In this document: one piece after another, positions 33,251 to 41,141 of the stretch
Numbering within the stretch: the stretch's first letter is position 1
Layout: every line of letters begins with the position of its first letter
NCBI RefSeq assembly: GCF_042680885.1
Contig: NZ_JBHUEO010000019.1
Span: 1 to 64,000, forward strand
Length of the DNA: 64,000 bases
Reading direction: 5' to 3'
Source of the DNA: Siminovitchia sediminis
GTDB lineage: Bacteria; Bacillota; Bacilli; Bacillales; Bacillaceae_C
Program-made: the position numbers and the translations under genes
The notes under the pieces: generated by a model
Database searches by the model: none
What the model saw: the letters and a program-made list of their open reading frames with translations, nothing else
What the model was told of the DNA's origin: nothing

Positions 33251-34501
33251 ATGAGTTTAGCTCATGCAGACACGGAAATCTTTCAGGCGATTAAGGAAGA
33301 ACGGAAAAGGCAGGATCAGTCGCTGGAACTTATCGCTTCAGAAAACTTTGTAAGTACAGATGTGATGGAGGCCATGGGTTCTGTCTTAACTAATAAGTAT
33401 GCGGAAGGGTATCCCGGAAAGCGTTATTATGGCGGATGCGAGCACGTGGATGTCGTAGAAAATTTGGCCATTGAGCGTTTGAAGGAATTATTTGGAGCTC
33501 CATATGCAAATGTTCAGCCTCATTCAGGAGCACAGGCAAATATGGCCGTTTTTTTCGCTTTGCTCGAACCTGGGGATACGATTATGGGCATGAATTTATC
33601 CCATGGCGGCCATCTGACACATGGGAGCCCGGTCAATATGTCAGGGAAATGGTTTAACATTGTTTCCTATGGTGTGAGAGAAGATACCCACTTGATTGAC
33701 TATGATGAAGTAGAGAAAATGGCTTTGGAGAAACGCCCTAAATTGATCATTGCCGGGGCAAGTGCTTATCCGAGGGTGATTGACTTTGCAAGATTCAGGG
33801 AGATCGCTGATAAAGTGGGTGCCTATTTTTTGGTAGATATGGCGCATATTGCAGGGCTGGTCGCTGCTGGACTTCACCCTTCACCTGTTCCATTTGCCGA
33901 TGTCATTACAAGCACAACCCATAAGACACTTAGGGGTCCGCGGGGAGGGATTATCTTAACCAACCATGAGGATATTGCCAAGAGAGTCAATAAAGCCATT
34001 TTTCCGGGAATACAAGGCGGTCCGCTCATGCATATCATCGCGGCAAAGGCTGTAGCATTCAAGGAGGCTATGGAGCCGAGTTTTGCAAAATATATCTCGC
34101 AGGTTATCAGTAATGCATCCAGACTTGCAGCATCTTTGAAAGACAAGGGAGCAGCCATTGTTTCCGGCGGAACAGACAATCATCTCATATTAGTTGATGT
34201 CAGGCCGTGGGAACTGACAGGAAAGGAAGCCGAGCATCTGTTGGAGGCAGCCGGAATGACAGTCAATAAAAATACCATTCCGTATGATCCCGAAAGCCCA
34301 TTCGTTACGAGCGGGATTCGGATTGGCACGGCTGCCCTGACTTCCCGCGGGATGAACGAAACGGACATGGAAGCCATTGCCGGTTATATGACAGATATTT
34401 TACAAAGCCAAGGGGACTCCAAGGAAAAGGTAAAAGTAAGAAAAGAGATTCAGAGGTTATGCCGCACATACCCACTTTATCAAAAACAGTTGGTCAGATA
34501 G
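33251..34501 (+). CDS. glyA: Serine hydroxymethyltransferase
   Basis: A PLP enzyme that interconverts glycine plus 5,10-methylene-tetrahydrofolate and serine plus tetrahydrofolate. The 416-residue protein has the PLP lysine in TSTTHKTLRGPRGG, YPGKRYYGG and the substrate region PHSGAQANMA. ATG at 33251 follows AAGGAGG; a longer frame upstream overlaps the terminator and is rejected. Placement behind a glycine riboswitch and before serine dehydratase genes suggests this copy works in the glycine-to-serine direction. A second, biosynthetic glyA probably exists elsewhere. Confidence 0.95.
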   Translation: MSLAHADTEIFQAIKEERKRQDQSLELIASENFVSTDVMEAMGSVLTNKYAEGYPGKRYYGGCEHVDVVENLAIERLKELFGAPYANVQPHSGAQANMAVFFALLEPGDTIMGMNLSHGGHLTHGSPVNMSGKWFNIVSYGVREDTHLIDYDEVEKMALEKRPKLIIAGASAYPRVIDFARFREIADKVGAYFLVDMAHIAGLVAAGLHPSPVPFADVITSTTHKTLRGPRGGIILTNHEDIAKRVNKAIFPGIQGGPLMHIIAAKAVAFKEAMEPSFAKYISQVISNASRLAASLKDKGAAIVSGGTDNHLILVDVRPWELTGKEAEHLLEAAGMTVNKNTIPYDPESPFVTSGIRIGTAALTSRGMNETDMEAIAGYMTDILQSQGDSKEKVKVRKEIQRLCRTYPLYQKQLVR

Positions 34502-34528
34502 AGATGGAGGTGTTATGGAGGTGTTCTC

Positions 34529-35023
34529 ATGGTTTTTAACAGTTGCTTTGATATTATCGGTCCGGTGATGGTAGGGCCGTCCAGCTCTCATACAGCCGGA
34601 GTGGTTGCCATTGGAAAGTTTGGCCATGACTTGCTCGGTGAAATACCGAAGTCCGTAAACATTACATTTTATGATTCATTTTCTGAAACTTACCAAGGGC
34701 ACGGAACAGATAAAGCCGTGATTGGCGGCCTGCTCGGACTGGGAACGGATAACCCGGAGATAAAGCATGCCTTTGAGCTGGCGGAAAAGGAAAGAATGAA
34801 CATTTCTTTTGAATTTGAAGAGAGATGCCCGTACTATGACCATCCCAATACCCTTCTTATCAGTATGAAAAGCAGAGAAAATTCTGTTGAAATTGGAGGC
34901 GTTTCTTTAGGGGGCGGGGTTTCGAAAATATTCCTGATCAACGGACAGCCGGCAAATATTTTATTAAACTCCAAGTTAGATATGGAATCAATGCGAGAAA
35001 GGTATCTTCACGATCGGAGATGA
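34529..35023 (+). CDS. sdaAB: L-serine dehydratase beta subunit, ACT domain missing
   Basis: A 164-residue beta subunit. FDIIGPVMVGPSSSHTAG, ETYQGHGTDKAVIGG and DHPNTLLI match SdaAB. B. subtilis SdaAB has ~220 residues with a C-terminal ACT domain; here the protein stops shortly after VGGVSLGGG-like residues and lacks it. No ACT remnant is seen in other frames, so this looks like a natural short form. It forms the Fe-S serine dehydratase with the next gene, making pyruvate and ammonia from serine. Confidence 0.9.
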   Translation: MVFNSCFDIIGPVMVGPSSSHTAGVVAIGKFGHDLLGEIPKSVNITFYDSFSETYQGHGTDKAVIGGLLGLGTDNPEIKHAFELAEKERMNISFEFEERCPYYDHPNTLLISMKSRENSVEIGGVSLGGGVSKIFLINGQPANILLNSKLDMESMRERYLHDRR

Positions 35024-35028
35024 TAGGA

Positions 35029-35934
35029 ATGGATTTTCATTCAATGAATGATCTGTTGCAGCTCTGCGAGGAAAAAGAAATGACGATGGGCAGGCTGATG
35101 ATGGAAACGGAAGAAAAGAAAACAGGTAAGAGCAGCGATGAAATTTTTACCATGATGAAAGAACGGCTTTTTAAAATGAAGGAAGCAGTTGAGAAAGGAA
35201 TCACGGATCCGTCACCTTCACCCAGTGGTATTTCCGGTGGAGATGCGCATTTAATGAAAGAATATAAGGATAAAGGAAACTACATGACAGGCGGTTTAGT
35301 AACAGATGCCATGAAATATGCTTTTGCCACTTCTGAAACGAATGCCCGGATGGGAGTGATTGTCGCGACACCTACCGCGGGATCAGCAGGCATCCTTCCC
35401 GGCTGTATATTTGCTTTGGAAGATAACACTGATATTTCCACTGACGATCTGGTCATGGGGCTTTTTACGGCAAGTGCCATCGGCTATGTTATTGCCAATC
35501 GTGCTTTTATATCAGGTGCAGCAGGCGGATGCCAAGCTGAAGTAGGATCCGCCACCGCTATGGCCTCCGCAGCGATTGTTGAAATGAGGGGCGGTACTCC
35601 TGAACAGGCTGTCCATGCAGCTGCTATGTCCCTTAAATCTTTGCTTGGCCTTGTATGCGATCCTGTTGCAGGCCTGGTTGAGGTTCCCTGTATCAAGCGG
35701 AATGTGATTGGCACGGCTATTGCTTTTGCTTCTGCAGATATGGCGCTCGCCGGAATCAAAAGCAGAATACCCTGTGATGAAGTAATAGGTGCCATGTATG
35801 ATATCGGCAGCAGCATGCCGCGCACATTGAAAGAAACGTCTCTTGGAGGACTGGCAGCAACGCCCACCGGCGAGGATTTAAAGAGAAAATTAATGGCCAA
35901 ACCTTGCCGGAACAGCGCTAAAAATACTGGATGA
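35029..35934 (+). CDS. sdaAA: L-serine dehydratase alpha subunit
   Basis: A 301-residue Fe-S catalytic subunit. Candidate cluster cysteines are in GAAGGCQAEVGSA, GLVCDPVAGLVEVPCIKRN. The closing GLAATPTGEDLKRK is typical. ATG at 35029 aligns with the B. subtilis start; 35020 (ATGA overlap with sdaAB) is also possible. It completes the glyA-sdaAB-sdaAA operon, which would turn glycine and one-carbon units into pyruvate. Confidence 0.94.
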   Translation: MDFHSMNDLLQLCEEKEMTMGRLMMETEEKKTGKSSDEIFTMMKERLFKMKEAVEKGITDPSPSPSGISGGDAHLMKEYKDKGNYMTGGLVTDAMKYAFATSETNARMGVIVATPTAGSAGILPGCIFALEDNTDISTDDLVMGLFTASAIGYVIANRAFISGAAGGCQAEVGSATAMASAAIVEMRGGTPEQAVHAAAMSLKSLLGLVCDPVAGLVEVPCIKRNVIGTAIAFASADMALAGIKSRIPCDEVIGAMYDIGSSMPRTLKETSLGGLAATPTGEDLKRKLMAKPCRNSAKNTG

Positions 35935-35984
35935 TGAACCGTCTATGAGAAAAGATTAACAATCAAAATATGCGGATGAAGATT

Positions 35985-36163
35985 ATGGGAGAGTGCTGTA
36001 TAAAAGCCGCCGAAGGAGCAAGGTCCAAAAAAACCATTGGAACCAATCTCTCAGGCAAATGAACCACAATCCGACGCATCTCTGGAGAGAGCGCTTTAAA
36101 AACGCCACCAAAGGAGCAAGCCCGAAAGTGATCGGAGTTAAACTCTCAGGTACAAGGACAGAG
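35985..36163 (+). promoter_or_regulatory. Tandem glycine riboswitch 2
   Basis: A second pair of glycine aptamers: first with TATGGGAGAGTGC, GCCGAAGGAGCAAG(G) and CCAATCTCTCAGGCAAA; second with CTCTGGAGAGAGCGC, CCAAAGGAGCAAGCC and AAACTCTCAGGTACAAGGAC. It differs from the first riboswitch at many positions, so it is not a recent copy. It is followed by its own terminator, a dispersed repeat, then the HesB-like gene and purU. Confidence 0.92.
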
Positions 36164-36195
36164 AAGGGATTCAATCCCTTTTTCTGTCTTTTTTT
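36157..36195 (+). terminator. Terminator of the second glycine riboswitch
   Basis: GACAGAGAAGGGAT pairs with ATCCCTTTTTCTGTC and is followed by T7. Confidence 0.85.
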
Positions 36196-36245
36196 ATAAA
36201 TAAAAAAACCTTTATACTGAGTTTTTCTTTAAAAGGTAGTGTTAT

Positions 36246-36356
36246 CTAGCTCCAGACGCCATCGGTTCGAGGTATACCCCAATTGGCGGCTGAAAAGCCG
36301 ACTTCTCCCAATTTGTTTTTGCTTGTCGCAGATAGAGGGCGCCTTGCGCTTTCTTA
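36246..36356 (-). repeat. Dispersed intergenic repeat copy
   Basis: CTAGCTCCAGACGCC, CATCGGTTCGAGG and the terminal GGGCGCCTTGCGCTTTCTTA correspond to blocks at 43220-43343, 59491-59788 and 61-250. It separates the second glycine riboswitch from the HesB-like gene. Confidence 0.65.
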
Positions 36357-36375
36357 TGTGAAGGAGTGAAGAAAA

Positions 36376-36726
36376 ATGGTTATTAGGCTCACGGAAGCAG
36401 CTGTAAATAAACTTAGAAACATGAAAATGAAAGATGGCCATATTCCCCGTATGGATGCAAATATTTCCGGCGGGTGCGGCATGGCGGTTTCATTCAAGTT
36501 TTTCATCGATGAGAAGCGAAGAAATGACCATGTGTTCCAGTACAATGGTATACAAATTGCGATGGATCGGTTAACATTGCGATATTTGAATAAGGATGCA
36601 CAGGTGGATTACAATGAAAAAAGCGGTTTTATCGTTGGGGAAGGATTTTCGTCAGGTGCTTGTGCAATTGAATCAAATAATGTCAGTCAAGAAGGTTCCT
36701 TAGATGGTGAACATACTATTCATTAA
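36376..36726 (+). CDS. HesB/IscA-like protein
   Basis: A 116-residue protein with the beginning of the HesB fold (MVIRLTEAAVNKLRNM) and a GGCGMAVSF block, but only one Cys near the usual C-terminal pair (GACAIE), so it resembles the YqkB/YneR type in Bacillus rather than a full IscA/SufA carrier. It could assist Fe-S clusters, for example of the serine dehydratase, but this is not shown. AAGGAGTGAAG precedes the ATG. purU follows. Confidence 0.75.
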   Translation: MVIRLTEAAVNKLRNMKMKDGHIPRMDANISGGCGMAVSFKFFIDEKRRNDHVFQYNGIQIAMDRLTLRYLNKDAQVDYNEKSGFIVGEGFSSGACAIESNNVSQEGSLDGEHTIH

Positions 36727-36934
36727 AAATGACAGATCTTCCAAAAACGATTATGATTATGGACGGCGGAGTATTTGGATCAGAACGTTTGAACTGAAGA
36801 CGGGTGTTACTGTCACCGATTGGGGGCACCAGGATCCAATCATCATAACTGTAAAAGGGAAGATTTCAGGTAAGCACAACCGCTGGAATGGGATTTGTAT
36901 AAAGCGGAATAATAGAAAAACTGGAGGAGTAACG

Positions 36935-37804
36935 ATGGCTGCAGAATCAAAGAACAACAGAGCGACTTTATTAATTTCGTGCCCGGAAAAGCCGGGGATT
37001 ATCTCAACAGTATCCAATTTTTTATTGGATCACCAAGCAAACATCGTGCAATTTGACCAGCATACGACTGATCCGAAAGCAGGGATGGTCTTTATGCGAA
37101 TTGAGTTCGATTTAAGTGATTTTGATGCATCTTATGACAAATTGCATGAAGACATGAGGCTGCTGGCAGAAGACTTCAAGATGAAGTGGCAGCTAAACAG
37201 CAAAAGGGAAAGAAAGCGGATGGCCATCTTTGTTACGAAACAGGAATCATGTGTGATGGAATTGATCTGGAGAGTGAAATCGGGTGAAATCGATGCTGAT
37301 ATCCCAATGGTAATCAGCAACCATAACGATCTGAGGGAAGTAGTGGAGAATCAGGGAATCACTTTTTATCATATCCCGGTAACTCCCGAAACAAAAGATG
37401 AAGCGGAAAGAAAGGCATTGGCACTTATCGAGGGAAAAGTAGACTTTATTGTGCTGGCCCGTTACATGCAAATTCTCTCTCCTGAGTTTATTGCCAGATT
37501 TCCAAACCGTATTATCAATATTCATCACTCGTTCTTGCCTGCTTTCGTCGGAGCCAACCCATACGTTCGCGCCTTTAACCGCGGCGTAAAATTGATCGGG
37601 GCAACTGCACACTATGTAACCAATGATTTGGATGAAGGTCCGATTATCGAGCAGGATGTCATTCGGGTGACCCATCGCTATACAGCGGAAGACTTAAAAG
37701 TAGCCGGCCGCCACGTGGAAAAACATGTACTTGCCCATGCTGTTGCTTGGCATGTAGAAAATAAAGTGATTGTACATGGAAATAAAACGATTATATTTCC
37801 GTAG
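36935..37804 (+). CDS. purU: Formyltetrahydrofolate deformylase PurU
   Basis: Hydrolyses 10-formyl-tetrahydrofolate to formate and tetrahydrofolate. The 289-residue protein has an N-terminal ACT domain (CPEKPGIISTVSNFLLDH) and a C-terminal formyltransferase-like domain with the NIHHSFLP motif and THRYTAEDL. ATG at 36935 follows GGAGGAG. In a purine-to-glycine route it would free tetrahydrofolate that has picked up one-carbon units, and it lies behind a glycine riboswitch, a placement also reported for purU in some bacteria. Confidence 0.95.
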   Translation: MAAESKNNRATLLISCPEKPGIISTVSNFLLDHQANIVQFDQHTTDPKAGMVFMRIEFDLSDFDASYDKLHEDMRLLAEDFKMKWQLNSKRERKRMAIFVTKQESCVMELIWRVKSGEIDADIPMVISNHNDLREVVENQGITFYHIPVTPETKDEAERKALALIEGKVDFIVLARYMQILSPEFIARFPNRIINIHHSFLPAFVGANPYVRAFNRGVKLIGATAHYVTNDLDEGPIIEQDVIRVTHRYTAEDLKVAGRHVEKHVLAHAVAWHVENKVIVHGNKTIIFP

Positions 37805-38306
37805 CAAGGCAGCAGAGCACGTCGATAGGCGTGCTTTTTTAGTGATGAACACCTGGAAGACAGTTTATTTCGATAAACAGAACATCGTAACCTGTAAATT
37901 CTTCCGAATTTTCATTAACAAACTTACTGTTCATTTATGTGAAAATGGTGTTATAATATAGTTATGTGATAATTAACAATTTAAAGAATATAATATATTA
38001 TTAAAAAATATAGAGGGGAGAGATCTTATAAGGAGCCTATATGTCGATTAGACTTCATAAGCACCCTTGCATCCTGGCGCCATTCGTTTGTCATAGTTGT
38101 TATAGTGTTGCAGATGTCGTTCCTTTTATCTATATCGATAGACTCGTTTAGTATTTGGAAGAAGTGATATTCTGGTATTGCCCTCCCAGATCTGCAAACA
38201 TTTATAGTTTAAGCAAATTTTTGGGTTTGAAAGGCATTTTCTATACTAAGAGGTCAAACATGGAAAAGCTGACTAAAGAAATATAAAACCTTTAGATGCA
38301 AATGAA
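37805..38306. other. Upstream region of the NCS2 permease
   Basis: About 500 AT-rich bases. A TATAAT (37952-37957) is present with a weak -35. No known purine riboswitch was recognised. The stretch after ~38010 contains no gene I can support. Confidence 0.4.
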
Positions 38307-38320
38307 TGTAAGCGCTTAAA
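38307..38320 (+). promoter_or_regulatory. Putative cre (CcpA) site
   Basis: TGTAAGCGCTTAAA matches the cre consensus TGWAANCGNTNWCA in 13 of 14 positions, failing only at the C near the end. It lies 25 bases before the permease start, so CcpA bound here could repress the permease when sugars are plentiful. Confidence 0.65.
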
Positions 38321-38344
38321 TATGGTGTGGAAGGGTGTGTAAAA

Positions 38345-39697
38345 TTGAAAAAAGGTTCAGATAACAACCTTCTTATCGGTGTAAATGATAAAGTCGGTTA
38401 TTCGAAAGCAACCGTACTTGGACTGCAACATGTACTGGCAATGGACCTGTACATCGCGCCACTTATTATTGCAGGTCTGCTTTCATTAAGTATTGAGAAC
38501 ACCTCGTTTTTTATACAAATGTGTTTCTTGGCAACCGGTATTGCCACTTTAATTCAAACGGGTGCCGGAATCAAGCTTCCTGTAGTTCAAGGACCATCTT
38601 ATGTGCCCATAGGAGCCATTGCTGCAATTGGAGGGAAATTAGGTCTTGGTGGAATTACGGGAAGTTTAATTCCGGGTGCAATTATCATCGCTATTGTAGG
38701 TTATCCACTAAAATGGTTTGCAAAATGGGTCCGAAAGTTTATGCCGCCAATTGTTGCGGGTACGGTTATTATTATTGTAGGGATTGGCTTAATGCCTACA
38801 GCCATTAATGGTGTTTACAATGCTGAAGGAAGTCTGGGACACAACACAGCTATCGCCGGCGTATCCATTGGGACATTGATTTTATTTATGATGCTTGGAA
38901 GCAGGCTGCGCGGCATAGGTAAGTTTTTTCGCTTAGTATCCGTTATTTTGGCCATCGCAGTGGGGACGATCACAGCGACAATTCTGGGAGATGTGGATTT
39001 TTCTCCTGTTAAAGATGCTCCATGGTTTGCATTTCCTGCCTTGTTCCCGTTTGGTAAACCTGTTTTTGACATCGGAGCTATTATTACAATGGTTTTTGTT
39101 TATTTAATTATATTAATTGAGACTACAGGCACATGGTTTGTTGTCTCGTCCGTTACCGGTGAACAACTGGATGATAAACGCCTTAACAAAGCTTCTGTAG
39201 GTGAGGGATTAGGGTGTCTTGCAGGATCGCTTGTTGGAGGTACTCCTGTTACTGGATACTCGTCCAATGCAGGTTTGCTGGCCATTACAGGTGTTGCTGG
39301 CAGAGGTCCTATTCTGGCAGCAGGCGTGATTCTTATTTGCCTGGGGTTAATTCCTAAATTGTCAACAGTCATTACCTGTATCCCTGGTCCTGTGATAAGC
39401 GCTATTTTCGGGATGGTCTGTGTTGCAATTGTAACGAACGGAATGAAGGTCATACAGCCCTTTACGATCGATGATCGGAACATGATTATCATCGGAATTC
39501 CTATTTTGCTTACGTTGGCTGCAGTCTTTTTACCACAAGATGTCCTATTCGCAGTTCCTGATTGGATTAATTATATTCTATCATCCGGTATTGCAGTTGG
39601 TGCATTGGCAACTCTCATTCTAAACTTGGTCATTCCAAAAGAGAAGAAAATGCAAACGGAGAGGGAAGATGCTTTATATAAAAAAGGTACGGGCTAA
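38345..39697 (+). CDS. NCS2-family xanthine/uracil permease
   Basis: A ~450-residue proton-coupled nucleobase permease with about 14 membrane segments. LGLQHVLAMD (TM1), VQGPSYVPIG (TM3), IILIETTG (TM8) and GTPVTGYSSNAGLLA (TM10) are the family motifs; the Glu and Gln/Asn that bind the base are in the ETTG and YSSNAG blocks. TTG at 38345 is chosen for its GGAAGGGTGTG site; GTG at 38327 lacks one. Xanthine/urate versus uracil cannot be settled from the sequence, but the purine-related neighbours favour a purine. Confidence 0.88.
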   Translation: MKKGSDNNLLIGVNDKVGYSKATVLGLQHVLAMDLYIAPLIIAGLLSLSIENTSFFIQMCFLATGIATLIQTGAGIKLPVVQGPSYVPIGAIAAIGGKLGLGGITGSLIPGAIIIAIVGYPLKWFAKWVRKFMPPIVAGTVIIIVGIGLMPTAINGVYNAEGSLGHNTAIAGVSIGTLILFMMLGSRLRGIGKFFRLVSVILAIAVGTITATILGDVDFSPVKDAPWFAFPALFPFGKPVFDIGAIITMVFVYLIILIETTGTWFVVSSVTGEQLDDKRLNKASVGEGLGCLAGSLVGGTPVTGYSSNAGLLAITGVAGRGPILAAGVILICLGLIPKLSTVITCIPGPVISAIFGMVCVAIVTNGMKVIQPFTIDDRNMIIIGIPILLTLAAVFLPQDVLFAVPDWINYILSSGIAVGALATLILNLVIPKEKKMQTEREDALYKKGTG

Positions 39698-39699
39698 TG

Positions 39700-39880
39700 T
39701 GCTTGTATTAACTGTAGGAAGTTCGATGAAACAATTCCCGCTTTTGCGGTCATTATGACAATGCCCCTATCATCCAATATAGTGATAGGGATTGCAGCAG
39801 GGTTTATCATGTACCCCAGCCTCAAACTTTGGGCAAAGGAAAAGTACAATTTATTCCGGCTAATTAACGATCATCACTAC
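39700..39880 (+). pseudogene. C-terminal fragment of an AzgA-type purine permease
   Basis: In one frame the region reads FDETIPAFAVIMTMPLSSNI followed by IGIAAGFIMYPSLKLW. This matches the last membrane segments of AzgA/PbuG hypoxanthine-guanine permeases. Only ~60 residues remain and no start is present. It lies directly after the intact NCS2 gene. Confidence 0.65.
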
Positions 39881-39936
39881 AAAAGGAATGGTAAAACCGG
39901 GATGGCTTGTAGCCACCCCGGTCAGATGATCGTTTT
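39868..39936. terminator. Terminator between the permease and the Rieske gene
   Basis: ACCGGGATGGCT pairs with AGCCACCCCGGT around TGT (39896-39922), framed by CGATCATC and GATGATCG. T4 follows on the plus strand. It can serve both convergent transcripts. Confidence 0.7.
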
Positions 39937-39940
39937 ATAG

Positions 39941-40942
39941 TTATTCCGTTCCTAGTGTTACACCGAGTTTTTTCAAATATTGCCGATACGCGATGCTCAT
40001 ACGGTCACAGACCAAAGACATTTCTACTTGTAAATCGAGGGGGAGCTCTTCAGGTTTTTGATTTTCCACAATAGGCCTGTCTTGTTCGAAAATCTTGTCC
40101 TGAAAAGCAATGATCTCATGATCCGTTAAGCCCGTATCATAATTAAATGATTCAATACCATAGACCATTGATTTGGTTTCATCAATGGGCCGGACAGTCA
40201 AGACAATCGACATAATTGAGTTATTGTCAGGGTCTCGTTTAGAGAATTTTACAGTGAGCGGCCGAAGAATCTCGTAAGTATAGTAGACAAATTTTTCCTT
40301 TCCTGTTCCATCTGCATCTGGTTGGAAGACTTCTATTTCATCCGAGAATATTCTTCCATCTTCGTGATGTACCTTGTAGTCCGGTATGACCCGATGTTTC
40401 TTATCCCCTAAAAACCCTTCATGCAATACAGCAAGATGTCCCACATCCAAGAAGTTTTCCACAATTCGGGGCGGCTTTGCCAATGCTTCCTGCGGTCCCC
40501 AAATGACATGATAAAAAGTATCATCTTCCGATTCCGTATGCCGGAATAATTCAGGTTCATTTCCAGCCAGGTTAATCCAAATGAGCCCATACTTTTCCGT
40601 ACAACTATATTTTACTGCTTTAGCTTGTGTAGGGATTTTTCTGCCTTCCGGCAATTGAGGAATATGTACACAAGCTCCGCTGTCATCGTACTCCCAACCG
40701 TGATAGGGACAGACAATACAATCATTTTTTACTTTGCCCAGAGATAATGCGGCTCCACGATGACAACATAGGTCTTTAAAAGCATGTACACCTTTGCTGT
40801 TTCTAAAAATAACAATTCTTTCGCCCATGAATGTAATTTGAATAGGCTCTTCCTTTACGTCTTCAGACCGACAAGCAACAAGCCAGTCTTGCTGGAGCAC
40901 TTTATCCTCCAGCAAATTACTGCGCAATAAGTTAGTTGCCAT
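39941..40942 (-). CDS. Rieske non-heme iron oxygenase, alpha subunit
   Basis: A 333-residue ring-hydroxylating/demethylating oxygenase. The Rieske [2Fe-2S] ligands are CHRGAAL and CPYHGW (residues ~59-85). The catalytic iron site is in ENFLDVGHLAVLHEG, with the remaining Asp probably in SLVCDRMSIAYRQYL near the end, as in vanillate and methylxanthine demethylases. ATG at 40942 follows GGGAGGGGA. No reductase gene is next to it. The neighbour permease makes N-demethylation of a methylxanthine a reasonable guess, not a proof. Confidence 0.85.
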   Translation of the reverse strand: MATNLLRSNLLEDKVLQQDWLVACRSEDVKEEPIQITFMGERIVIFRNSKGVHAFKDLCCHRGAALSLGKVKNDCIVCPYHGWEYDDSGACVHIPQLPEGRKIPTQAKAVKYSCTEKYGLIWINLAGNEPELFRHTESEDDTFYHVIWGPQEALAKPPRIVENFLDVGHLAVLHEGFLGDKKHRVIPDYKVHHEDGRIFSDEIEVFQPDADGTGKEKFVYYTYEILRPLTVKFSKRDPDNNSIMSIVLTVRPIDETKSMVYGIESFNYDTGLTDHEIIAFQDKIFEQDRPIVENQKPEELPLDLQVEMSLVCDRMSIAYRQYLKKLGVTLGTE

Positions 40943-41086
40943 ACATTCCCCTCCCATATTACTAGGATTTTTAAATTCATATTTTCCTTAGATTACAGTG
41001 TTACTAACCTGAACATTTTGTAAATTTAGACTATTTTATATAATTATACTACCTTTTAAATTATATTCAAATGATATTTGTAGTAA

Positions 41087-41132
41087 TAAAAAACTGCACC
41101 CTTCAACATATCATGCAAGGTGCAGTTTTTAT
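41087..41132 (-). terminator. Terminator after pckA
   Basis: AAAAACTGCACC pairs with GGTGCAGTTTTT around an 18-base loop; symmetrical A and T runs allow both directions. Confidence 0.85.
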
Positions 41133-41141
41133 ATAAAATTC

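Noticed and set aside
37805..38344. Purine riboswitch before the permease
   Set aside because: The conserved loop sequences of the purine riboswitch were not found in this leader.
39755..39940. Possible 61-residue small membrane protein gene
   Set aside because: The sequence is the C-terminal end of an AzgA-like permease read from an internal Met and then runs into the terminator.
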